A DNA stretch of 64,000 nucleotides from Cyclospora cayetanensis (taxonomy: Eukaryota > Apicomplexa > Conoidasida > Eucoccidiorida > Eimeriidae). Positions 11,077-21,978 of this stretch are shown here, one piece after another. The stretch lies in the NCBI RefSeq assembly GCF_002999335.1, contig NW_020312767.1, positions 92,737 to 156,736 on the forward strand, in the 5' to 3' direction. A program made the position numbers and the translations under genes. The notes beneath the pieces were generated by a model. That model made no database searches, was not told the DNA's origin, and saw only the letters and a list, made by a program, of their open reading frames with translations. Position 1 is the first letter of the stretch. Each line of letters begins with the position of its first letter.

Positions 11077-11914
11077 TCATGATAAAAGATCAAGTGGAGA
11101 CGTGTTCGAGTGTGAGGTAAAGAGGAACCAAACTACGGGGTCTATACACTTCTGAGCAAGATGACGACCAAAGACAATGTAGCAACACAACAGAGACGGG
11201 ATAAAGAGGTAAAAAGAATACTTTGAAAGGAATACAAATCGCTTTTAAACTATTACATAGTTGGAATAGGCAATTAATATCTATGCGAGGGCGTCTTGTG
11301 TGGATGGCAGCGTATTGTGAAGGACTTGACGACGCACAAAATGAAGATGCGTGTTAGCGAGTGGCATGTGTTTGGAGACACGTCGTTTCCCCATGACGGC
11401 TACGGGCTTGAGTTGTGAAATTTCGGGGTGTGTGCTAAAACACATCAGCATCCACGTGGTGCATTTTGTTGATTTGAATTGCTGATGCACTAGAAGCATT
11501 CAGCCCATGATGATAGCCTTGGCAAAACTTTATTGTCTCTAATCCTCAATTTTCCTTTTTCCCCTGGAAAAGCAGGTCCTATACGGGAATGTGCCAGCAC
11601 TGCTTGGGAAGGAGCGCAAGATGCCGGGCCTAATTTTTTGAGGCTTCCCATCCCTACCCTACAGCATGCACGGCTTGAATGAACATTGAATCCTTGTGCC
11701 AAATAATATACTGCTCGGTCCATCTCGCCTATGTTGCCGGTTACACTTGTTTCTCATTCGGCCGAGGATTCAGAGGAGAGCTACGGGAGGTATTCGAAGG
11801 GGCACTTTCCGTACTGCACTAGCTGTTCAACTAATTGGCACAAAAAGCGAGAGGCTTTTGTGTGCGTAATACAGCCATTTCAGTATGCAAGCGCTCTAGC
11901 CCATAGTCGTCCAG
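11077..11914. other. Spacer
   Basis: Nothing is recognised. It contains the 3' flank of the four-TM gene and short unsupported frames. Confidence 0.4.
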
Positions 11915-12136
11915 CTACATTGTTACTGCTGCAGTGGCGAGGGCACTTCCGACCCCTATTAAGAATACAGCCAAGCGCAGGTAAATACTTTTTAGGAAAT
12001 TAGAGGAGAGCATTTTGTTTTGTCTCATAAGATAGAGTAACACCCATAGAACCACCGCCTGCACGGCCGCTGCGAGCAAGGAGGCCCTGATGTTCTGTGC
12101 AGTTTTACGATTTCTTCTTTCTTCTCTCTGCATCAA
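11915..12136 (-). CDS. Candidate small two-TM protein, 73 aa
   Basis: This frame is short, but its translation has a well-formed membrane topology. A basic N-terminus (REERRNRK) leads into a first helix of about 20 residues (SLLAAAVQAVVLWVLLYLM), then a ~14-residue loop with basic residues, then a second helix (LRLAVFLIGVGSALATAA), and the stop. This resembles small ER or V-ATPase assembly-type membrane proteins in layout only; no family motif is visible. The end could instead be a splice donor (GCA|GTAACA). Chance hydrophobic frames occur in this window, so the call is tentative. Confidence 0.33.
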   Translation of the reverse strand: MMQREERRNRKTAQNIRASLLAAAVQAVVLWVLLYLMRQNKMLSSNFLKSIYLRLAVFLIGVGSALATAAVTM

Positions 12137-13891
12137 AGGACCTCGAATGCTTGCCTACTAGATCTCTATTAACTAGCTAGCTCCCCAAGCACACATCCTA
12201 ACAAACAAAGCCAACAAACCTGGATCCCGGGAGACGGCAGGGGAGACGGCGCTGGCTGGGGGTCGGGCACTGCGCAGTGAGCTTTTGTGCTTGGTTGTTT
12301 TGCTGTGAAGCTTATCTGTATCATTCATAAACTATTTTGAAGCCGATCATAAGCTACATGTTTTCCCCCTCTTTTGAGTTGTTTGTGATTTTATCTCGGT
12401 GTAAGCAACAGACAGTGCAGGGGCCGCTGCTCGTGCTCGTGCGACACAAGGCCTAGGCTCTTTCTTGTGCCCTTTTTCCTCCAGAAACAAGCCCTCCTAC
12501 TTGTCTTCAATTATCTACTGCTTGTTTTGGTTTGTTGGAGCAGCGATAACAACGAGACACCCCTGCCAATAACACGAAGAGGCAACCGGCGGGGGCCCGC
12601 GGCGACAGACAACAACTTGGCTACTGCGTCTTTATGAAGAGACCCTAAGAGCCGCAGTAGCAGCTGGGTGCCTTTAAGACGTCAAACATAACAGAGGTGT
12701 GTTTGTAGATGGACTTGAAAGGACCTTGATGCACCCTTCTGCTTATGTCTTTGCTCTCCTCTTTGGGCTACTGCGAAACACAGACTCCCAAATCCCAAAC
12801 AATAAGAAAGCACAGAGGCAGCAACTTCTCGAGGCTAACCCATTTCCTTTGGATCATTCTAATCGGTTTACTGTTGCAGGGCGGACACTACCTCTTGACG
12901 TGCAAACCAATACAAGTAAGAGCTACTGCTGCCGAACAGAACGCCAACTCCCTGTAATGAAAATGCACATTGGGCACGGCTGAGGTCCCTTAACACACCA
13001 TCCAATTGTCTGTCTCATGGCGACTCTGTGCACACGACTGCGGCTCCCCACTACCCATTCAATGCAAGTATCATTGTTGCCCTTGTGGCTGGAGCACGGA
13101 TTGTTGCATCCACCCATTTGCGCTTGCCATCCCTGTCCTATTTTTTCTTTCTGTATTTATCGCAGGAGGCTGTGTGGGGCGACCGTGGTGCTCCGAACCA
13201 GTCCAACTATAAAGTACCTATCTCAAATATAGTTTTTATCCTTCTCGCATTGCGCTAAGGCACCCTGAGGAACTGCAGGCCACCAGGGATCATGAGGTGA
13301 GGACTAGTGACGTGCTCAACGCTGAATCAACTTTTACTACGGTGAAGGCTGTCAACATCAGGGCCTGCCGCACAGCGCGTTCTTGGCAGTTGTGTGCTGC
13401 CTGCCTCCGATGTAGAGGGCGATATTCGAGCCGCGTTGGGGCGGGTGGGGTCCCTGTTTGAGATCCCCTCATCTTCAGCCATACCTGCATTCTGGCCCTT
13501 GATCTCTAAAGGCCGATCTCGCACCCTTCGCGTGCCTCCTTTCTCTCGAAGGCCTACCATTCGGTTTGTGCGTTGTTTGGAGCGGCTGAGGGCTCTGTCC
13601 AGCAGCAGCGGCCGCTGGTGCATTGCAGTGTGGCGTAGATCTAGGGAGGTCGGAGCGACAGCAGTCCTGAAGCAGCGCGAGATGCCTGAGTCTTCTCATC
13701 GGGGCCTCTAAAACGGACGCAGAAAGAAGCTGGCGGCTCGAGGCGTAACAAGGAATACACCAAAATCAAGCTCCAGAAAGCACTGTACATGAGGAGGCCC
13801 CCTAAGGCCCTGGGCGCCGGCAGCGCAGAGGACCCCAAAACCTTCGGGGGCCCCCCCAGCCGCGGCTGCCTCCAGTATATCACACCTCACC
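12137..13891. other. Gene-free stretch before the Gln-rich gene
   Basis: No gene or RNA is recognised. G+C rises from about 13.3 kb onward, and overlapping short frames on both strands of 13.3-13.9 kb look like compositional artefacts. The promoter and 5' UTR of the gene starting at 13892 probably lie here. Confidence 0.4.
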
Positions 13892-15487
13892 ATGGCTACA
13901 GATATGCTCAAGAGCGCCACGGTGACCCCCCCTAGAGCTGATCCGTCTCCCGTTGGCAGAGAGCAGCTCGCTCCCGAGGCTGCTCCCTCTTGTCCGTCGT
14001 CCGCTGGGATGCATCCCCAGCAGGGGCAGCAGCAGCAACAACAGCTACCCCATCAGCAACGACAGCCACACCATCAGCAACGGCAGCAACAACAGCAGCT
14101 ACAGCAACAACAACAGACTGGTGCTGGCAGCGCCTCCGAATACTCCCACTTGCTCTCTGCCCAGAGCCCTGCATCTCGTTTGCTGTGGCCAAACATCACG
14201 GGGGTATCCTGCCCTAGAATTCTGTCTCAGGGACCTCGCTACCACCCAATCGGTCCTGGCGACTCTGTTGCTGCTGCTGCGTTCGAGGATTGCGTCAGGA
14301 GTGCGGCGGTACCCATGCAGCAAAACACAAACCCACCTCCTCAGGGTCAGCTGGTCCCGCACAGTGCCGCTGGGGAGGGGGCAGCTGCAGGGGACTGCGC
14401 AGCTGCAGGCTTCTGCTCTCCCTCCACGACTCTTAGGAGTGCAGCTACAGGGCCCACGATCGTGGTAGCAGCCGGTGAGGCGTCGTTGCTCTCTTGCCCT
14501 GCCTGTGCGTTTCTGGTCACATGGACTTAGGCCGCCACTTATACGCAGCTAGCCAGCGGGCACTGGGCGTGATGCAGGGCGGTGCGGCAGCAATCCAGCA
14601 GCTTCTATTCAGACAGACAGTGGCACGATTCAGATGGATGCATGAGGTGCTGTTTGGCGGCTGCTGCAGATAATCGCATGGCAAATACCCCACCAGGCTC
14701 TCTGGATCGATTGAGTCCCAGCCTGCAGGTGGGGGGGCCTGAGGATTTCCTTGGGGTGTACCAGCAGCAGCACATGCAGCAAGCTGCGGCGGGGCAATGC
14801 GCCATGCATCACAATAACTTGCAAGCTCTCCAACAGCACTTCTGCCAGCAGCTACAGCAGCGTCAGCACTTGCAGCTGCTACAGCAGCGTCAGCAGCTGC
14901 AGCGGCACCAAATCCAGGCTCTTCATATGAAGCAGCCACAAGTACAACAACAGTTCCAGCAGCAACTTTTGCAGCAGCAATTGCAGCAACAGCAGTTACA
15001 GCATATGCAGTACAGTGAGCCATACTCGATGCAGCGCGAACTGCGATTACAGCTACACCATGGCCTGCAGCCAGAAGAGCATGCGCCATATGATTTTGCC
15101 GTGCACCAGGAGGCTGCACTAAGTTGCTATGGCTGCGCTAACAGATGGATAGGCCTGAACTGCGGTCAGCTGGCAGGTGAAGAGGTCGAACCTCATCCCC
15201 CACTCCCCGTTGTTCCCTTTGAAGCCCTTAAACCTTCACCTGGGGAGACACTTCAAAAGCCGGGAGAGGCTTCTGCCCTTGCAATACCCAGGAGAGCAGC
15301 ATTGGCGGAAGACAGAGGCCTAGAAATGCCGCTTGCCGCGAGCTTCGAAGTGTGGCAAGCGAAGCAAGTCCTTAGCCAAAGGGAATCTCGTCCTCTCCGT
15401 CTCACCCGCTTTGAAATGGTCGAGGCGTATGCAAAGTGTACGTTTTCGCTGCTGCACGTCCCTTTTGACATTTGCATGCAGCACTAG
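13892..15487 (+). CDS. Gln-rich low-complexity protein, probably two exons
   Basis: Two long frames carry dense CAG/CAA runs. The first (from 13892) has a Gln/His tract at about residues 45-75, then Ser/Pro/Ala-rich sequence. The second (read to 15487) has an even longer Gln/Leu/His tract (about 14760-15010), then a non-repetitive tail ending ICMQH. A donor GCAGCCG|GTGAGG near 14475 and an acceptor such as GCTGCTGCAG near 14672 would join them. I saw no folded domain. The tail after 15130 (with WIGLNCG and EVWQAKQVL) looks genuinely coding. It may be a separate gene or the 5' part of the RRM gene starting about 1 kb downstream. Homopolymer tracts of this kind are known to be characteristic of Eimeria proteins. 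Confidence 0.5.
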
Positions 15488-15584
15488 AAGTTCTGGGTCC
15501 CCTAGTCCCTATAGATGAGAAAGCTGGTGCAACTGGTCTTGCTCGACCTACTTCGACAATTAGCTGCCATCACTGCAGTAGGTT

Positions 15585-16001
15585 TTAGGTAGACCCTATG
15601 GGTTTCTCCATCTTGGTGTATTTGCAGCTACCCTCTGCCTTTCTTGCGACTCCATGGAACACAAAATTACGAACTGTCCCTTTGGAGAATTCGTATGCCC
15701 CAACTGCCACCGCTCTTCCCATCGTGGGGAGCACTGCCCATTGGTACGTCTTGATCCCTTCTAGTTTGTAATTCGCATGCAGCCGTTTAAATGGTAACAG
15801 CACGAAGGTGTCAGAGCCTGTATGTAGAGCATCTTGTGCCAAGTATTTTCCCGGCTTAAACGAGTGCATTGGAAGGGTCGAGTAATACGCCAGCAGAAAC
15901 GAAGAGGCTCCACAAGGGAATTGCAGCGCAGGCTTCTTAGAAGTGTGCTGTTGTGGGTCTTGGGTTGGCGACAGCCCTGCAGATTCTGCTTTGAGCGCCA
16001 C
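15585..16001 (-). CDS. Unassigned 138-aa minus-strand open frame
   Basis: This frame has protein-like composition without low complexity (motifs SFKPGKYLAQDALHTGSD, VAVGAYEFSKGTVRNFVF) and is the only long frame between the Gln-rich gene and the RRM gene. No family is recognised. It could be a terminal exon of a minus-strand gene, a pseudogene or chance. The opposite strand carries only short frames. Confidence 0.3.
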   Translation of the reverse strand: MALKAESAGLSPTQDPQQHTSKKPALQFPCGASSFLLAYYSTLPMHSFKPGKYLAQDALHTGSDTFVLLPFKRLHANYKLEGIKTYQWAVLPTMGRAVAVGAYEFSKGTVRNFVFHGVARKAEGSCKYTKMEKPIGST

Positions 16002-16568
16002 TCCGGAATTTCTGTCAACGAATGCATCCGAGTGAGCTCCAGGAAGACGAGATACAGCTAGTCTTTGGAGCTTTTTGGCTGCGGGTGAAGGGTTTAGTCG
16101 CGTGGGGCAGGAGAGTTACGACACCCAGTGGCATTGATGTTCCCTCGTACCTCAAAGCAAAAAGGGTGAATGAAAAGAGCGTCTTGGAGTTATGTCAAGT
16201 ATTTCTCAGCTACTGTATTGGCTACAAATAGGCTAGTTGCACAGCATTGAGCCCTGAACTCTTCATGCATCACTGGCTTTGACAGGCTTATGGTTTGGTG
16301 TTTCCGGTAGTGCACTCACTTAAAGGCTTGACACTTACTGTCTGCATTGCTCAACACTGCGAAAGAGGGACAAAATAGGACGGAGTGACAAGCAGGTGGT
16401 GATATTTGCTAGTGTTTTTCTCCACCGGATGCCTCCTCTGGTTCGGCAACATCACTATACTGAGTGGCACATTTCAGTGGGCTCTGTTGTGCCGGATTGT
16501 GTCATGCGCTGTGGGGTCTTCCTCAGCGCACAGTACGGCAGCCGCTGGAGAGACTCTTGGGTGTTAAG

Positions 16569-19500
16569 ATGCCTCTGGACGCTTCTCTTAGCCGACGGCA
16601 GAAGCGGGAGTCGAGCATCCTTAGCGGGGAGAGTGGGGATCTTGCCAGCCTGGCTCTAAAGAAGGCAGACAGACCCAACACACCCCATGGTCGCAGCGTA
16701 TACGTGAGCAACATGCTACCTGGCACTAGTAAGGAGAGTCTGCGGTCAGCCATTAACTTCTTGCTTGAACACGGTCAGGTTGTCTGCGTGGAGATGCGGG
16801 AAAGGAGTAATTACCTTCCTTATGCATTCGTAGAGCTATCGTCCCTACAAGCAGCTTATGAACTCGTCCAGTACAAAAAGGCGGCCCTTGTGATTGGAGA
16901 CCAAGAGCTAAAAGTACAATTCAAAAAAATAGGGCTAGCCTGCACAACACCGACCCGCAGCACTGCATGTGGCTCACCAGATGAAGTAGAAACCAGCAAA
17001 CGTTCTCCTGTTTCTCTCATGGCCCCCTTCACCCCTACCGGGCAAACAGTACAGGAGGTCTGCCGCCTTGTAGCTTACAAGCTGGCTCATGATTTTGGTC
17101 TCCCGATTCCTGGGCCTGCTCCATTGTGCCCTAACGGGGATCCGGAGACCTTGGCGTTGCTAGCAAAGACTATGGGAGACACCAGCCAAGCCCACGCCCC
17201 TCCCCCCCCGTTCGCTCTGGAAAACCCTTCACTCACCTCGGGCCTTGGCACTAATGACAGAGAGATCGATACTACAAAGTCGTTTCGAACTGCTCTCCAA
17301 AGTCTAGACGGACAGCAGGGGGATAGCGAGAAGTTTTGGCTGAGGAATGGAGACCACAAGGACAACCCCAAGTCTTTCGAACCGCATTCCATTCGCAACG
17401 AGCGAGTATCCGCAAGTGCCACCCAGCAAGCCCACCCGAAAACGCTGCAACAGCTAGGCGAGCAGCTTTCTGGTCGCTGCCCTTACCCTGGAGAACCTCT
17501 TTCTCGGGGAAGCGCTTGCACAGCGAGACCCTTAGAGCTTCCCACACTCAAGCACACCCACCAGATGCATGCGGTAGGTCCGATGGTCAGTGCTCAGAGG
17601 CAGCCAAGCCTGATAAATAACCAAGAACAGACGCTCCAGATAGAAGATCCCCTTAACAGTCTCAATGGAGGGAAGCAAGGCCGATGCCTGCGACTTCCCA
17701 AGTGCATTGAGGGCTCGCATGACTTCAGTCCCCTTCAATTCCCCGAACAACATCTCATGCCGGGCGTGCACTCTGCCCCATGCCCTGAAGGACAAAGATG
17801 CCTCCCCTCTTTCGAACCCTTTGACGGACGGCGACTGCCTATAGAGGTCCGTCAAGAGGGTGCGGTGGCTGAAATTACGACAGAGAATCAACAAAACCTC
17901 TCCAATACATCAGGACCACCCCTACTCAAGTTTGGTGGTGCCACGCGTAATGGAGTTCCCAACACGCAGTTCCACCGCTTTCACGACCTCATGCCGTTCC
18001 CAGGTGTAGTCACATGCAAGCTGGGGCCTGCTGTCGCTGTGCAGGAAGCTTGGAGTCTTGCAGAGCCAGAGGGCTGCGATGGGGGAGGCAAGCAATGGAG
18101 AACGGAGCAAGGGGAGGGAACCTCTTCTAATGCAACAGCCACAACGTCCCTCTCAGTGAGTCTTGGCTATGATTCGCTTCCTTCACCGTCGACCTGCAAA
18201 AGTCTCGCAACTCCCCAAGGGAAGGAGACTGAAGAAAAACCTAGATCACTTGAGCAAGCATTTCATGCACATGGGGAGTCATCCCTGGGAAATCTTGGTA
18301 TCGAGGAAAGCCCAAAGGACAGCTCCAGATCCATTTCACCGGCAAGGGAAGCCCAGATAGAGAGCCCAACCCCAGCAGGATTAGGAGCGGGGGTGGATCT
18401 GGATCAAAAGATGAAAAGAGACTCCACCGAAGAAGCCACAGCTGGAGGAGAGTTCTTATCAGACAGCAGCAAGAATCAGCAGCAAGAGCAGCAATCCCCT
18501 CTTCAGTGCCAGAACGCGTTCCGGCAGCATCTCGATTGCGGGGACCCCAGTGGGGGTTTCTCGATGCCCGGACTCCTGAAGCCTAGCACAGGTTCATATT
18601 TCGAGATGGATGTGTCTGAGCTAATGCTGCCCCGTGAGTCATTCGGGAGTGAAGCGTATGAAAGAGCATTCACCCTCTCGCATTCTCATACTCCATGCCC
18701 TCGTCAGGCGCCTTTGGACAGGGGAGACAGCTGGTGTACAGGTGGTCGGGAATCCCCGCGTTCCTTTTCTCGCCGTGCTCACCAAATGGGGCTCCCTTCC
18801 CTTGTGCGAGGTCTAACATCTTGCGGGCCGCACGAGGCTTGTAGCACGGATGGCAGGCTCTCCTTTTTCCCTCAGTCAGAGCCAGCCCATCAGTCGTGTC
18901 CTTCGACGCCCAGATATTTGGGGGGGAGCTCATGCGCCAGTCTTACCCAGCTAGACCATCAGGCACCTTCGCTGCGGGAGGAGCGTGCAGCAGGGCAAAC
19001 CGCAAAAGTTAGAAAGCCCATCTGCGCAGCTTCCGCAAAAGTAGGCGGGGAGACCGCAATCTCTGCATCTCTACAAGGTAGTGACTCCTCGCATCTCTCC
19101 ACCCAGACTTTCGCCATGGCACCATCGGCAGGAGAAGCTCTCTCAAGTGTTAATACCACTGCGGCTGCTGTGCTGGAAAGCCAAGTGCAGACCGTCCCAG
19201 CCGCTGCGCCTCCGCATTCGGCTGCTACATCGCCTCCACAATTGCATGAGGGCCGACAAGCTGTGCCAACTGGCACCGCAGCACTCAGTGTCACCAACAC
19301 TCCGTCAGTGCATGCTCCCTCTGCAAGTGCCCTTCCTGCTGCACCTCATCAAAAGCGGGTACGAGATAGTGCACAGCAACACTGTCCGCAGGAGAAGGGA
19401 CGCGACACCATTCCCCGCCAAAGCCTTCCTGGAGAGGGGGCTTTGACACAGGCGGGGAGAACTGCCCCTAATGCCGCATCACTTGTTGCGTCTTCTCCTC

Positions 19501-21093
19501 CATGGGCAACCAGTGGCTCCCGGTCGGTCGAACAGAAGAGCAGAGGTCGGAGCCCATGTCTGCCTTTTTATGAAGGCCTCCGCAGAGCCTCCAGTAGTGA
19601 ACCTAGGGGAGCAACAACCCAAGTGCAGTGCGCAACGATCCGCAATACCTCTGTGACTAGGTGCGGAGAAGCTCCCTCTGAGCCCTTGCAAAATACTCCC
19701 CCATATAAGTCGAAGGGTTCACCAGGAGTCAAGTGTAGCAAGACTGTATCTAGAAATCTCGAAAGAGAGGAGGTGGAAGGCGATGCAGAGTCGGAAGAAT
19801 GCGCATCCAGGCCTTGTGGCGGACCCGAGCAAGGCAATCAGATACAAAGTCTTTCTCAAGCTTGCTCACCAATTCCGATGCTACCATGTGTCATAAACGA
19901 AAAGCAAGAAACCTCTGGATTGGCACCCTCAGGACCTGGTGCCTCACAACGGGAGATCCAGAGCAGAAGCTCCAAGGAGAAGAGAACTGAAGGGAACGAG
20001 CAGCAAGGACCTCTCCAAGGTTGCAGCAGTGGCGACTATAAGGATTCCACTTGGGGTGGTGGTGAGTGGCCCGACAAGCAGGCCACAGACTCCTACTCAT
20101 GTGATCCCAGCGTTGAACTACTACTGGCGGTGAGCAAGGCTTGAATATCTTGGGCACCAGCATTGCCAGTCTCCTTGCGATGTGTCTCGTGCCGCTGCTT
20201 GTTCTGCGGCTTCTACTGCTAGCGCTCTTGCGCTTTGCTGATGGAGGCACCTGCACGGACAGCAGAATAGTGTTTTTTTACATGGTACATGGAAAGCAGC
20301 TGTACACTGTGTTGACCTAATACCTCTTAAAACAGACAGCAGGGCTTCGGTGGCTGCGACGAAGCCCTGGAAAACCTTCTAATTGAGACGCAACTGTGTT
20401 TCTTGTTGTGCTATGTTTGATTTACACAGCAAATAGACGACATCACCAAGCAGCTGCCTCCAAAGGTAATTGAAGCCGTTTGGGCCTCACTTGCCAGTGC
20501 CCGTGCGATTTCATCCAGTGCTGTAACAACCGCAAAGTCATCTGCCCTCACCCATACCTCAGCAGCACCTTCGCCAGCAAGTACAACACCTGCAACAAGT
20601 ACAACAAAGCCGCCAACAGCTGCCGGGACAAGCGGGCCCTGTACTCTTTCACTTCCCCGAAGCCCCGAAACGAACCCCTCGTAAGGCCTCGGCGGTCTTC
20701 AACTCTAATCATTGGTTTTCTTTTACCTCTGTCACGCGCAGCTATTGTGCCCTTGTTGAATCGATCCGCGCCCCTGTCACTACCCACCATACACCGACAG
20801 GGGACCCGGCTATTGTACCACCACCCATGTGCCTTGTCGCCTATATCTGCGGGCACCTGGTACCCTCCGCAGCTTTGTGGCAACGATGTGAAGCAGCAAC
20901 ATCTCTGCCCTCTGGTAGAGAGCCTTCACGGGGGCCTTTTAGGGTTGCCCCCCCGAGCCCTTTTCATTGCAGATCAGTATCGTGCGCTGCATCGAGGTGG
21001 GGTTGTTTTATCTTGCCCCCCGCCAGTCTTCATTTTGGGCGTCGGTTCTTATGCAGTAATGCCTGTGTCAGCTGCTCTTATACCGCAGACTGA
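16569..21093 (+). CDS. Very long RRM-domain RNA-binding protein
   Basis: The main exon runs about 16569-20129. The frame is open from 16464; I prefer the Met at 16569. A single RRM lies at about residues 42-118. RNP2 reads SVYVSNML, RNP1 reads LPYAFVEL, and the spacing LRSAINFLLEHGQVVCVEM fits the RRM helix and strand 2. This RRM resembles the one in La-related proteins, but I found no La motif before it. The next ~1,070 residues are disordered (Ser, Pro, Gln, Gly) with no other domain. A donor GCG|GTGAGC at 20130 joins in phase to 20430-20680, and GTAAGG at 20681 joins to an exon from 20742 that stays open to 21093. The last boundary is uncertain because a GTAGAG near 20912 may be a further donor. 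It probably binds RNA; the target is unknown. Confidence 0.65.
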
Positions 21094-21978
21094 CAGTATG
21101 GCCTTCATTGTGTTTTCATACATTTGTGTTTATTATTTGCCGTCTTCGTCTCATCGGAGTCTGTAGAGTCCACCCACCGTTGCTTACGATCCCTGGCCGG
21201 GGGAGAGGTCCATCATGACTTTAGACTCTCTTCCTCCTACCGGTTTTGCTTCAGCGTCTCTTCTTGATATTGCTGCTGCACTTTCATCTTGTGCCTTTTT
21301 CCGTTTGCATCGAAAGTTCAATTCTCGGTGTTGCCAATCAGGCACTAAACTCTGGACTCTTTTGCTTTAGAAACATTAGTAAAACATTTCGTGCTAGGAG
21401 CGTTAACCTCCAAGTTGTGAAGTAGTATCTAGCCCTTAGTGCTGCCTCGCCCTACACATCAACCCTCCTTCCATCTGTCTCCTCTAATCCCCAGATACGT
21501 GCCTTTTTGTAGCATGAGTTGCGGGCAACCAGTTCATTGCGCAACTGCTAAGAGACAATATTGAACTGTTTCAGCAGGCACCAGTCGAACCAAACCGGCA
21601 CCCGTTTTCTTCTGGACATCCCATCCCTCTTCAGAAAGGCTGCCACTTCTCTTCATTTGTGTTCCTAACTCCCTGTGTGCCTCTCGGCCCCTCGTTCTCT
21701 ACGCCTGCCTTTCGACGTCTATAGTACTCCTCTCCACTACAAAAAAACCAATACGAGTTCTTGTCCAATTGTTTATTTGACTGCGGATCTGTTTCATGCC
21801 TACCGATTTCTGTCTTCTTATAGTTGCTAAAACACCAATGTCTCGTACCACCACTGCAGGTGGCGGACCGCCCGCTGATTACATGTTGCACTTCCACGTG
21901 CCCCTGCAAAACCGGGTTCGCAGCAGCACCGGCTGTTTACAGTGCGAAATTACGAGTTGTCTCTTCCCGCAGTGCTCC
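21094..21978. other. Spacer between convergent genes
   Basis: This lies between the RRM gene (+) and the VOC gene (-). It is pyrimidine-rich on the plus strand with no supported frame. Further 3' exons of the RRM gene cannot be excluded. Confidence 0.35.

Noticed and set aside
14517..15119. 200-codon Ala/Val-rich minus-strand frame
   Set aside because: Antisense of the Gln-rich plus-strand gene; its length is an artefact of the triplet repeat.
20480..21166. 228-codon plus-strand frame starting MGLTCQCPCDF
   Set aside because: It overlaps in another phase the two exons (20430-20680 and from 20742) that join in phase to the RRM protein. Its translation has no domain and looks like a shadow.
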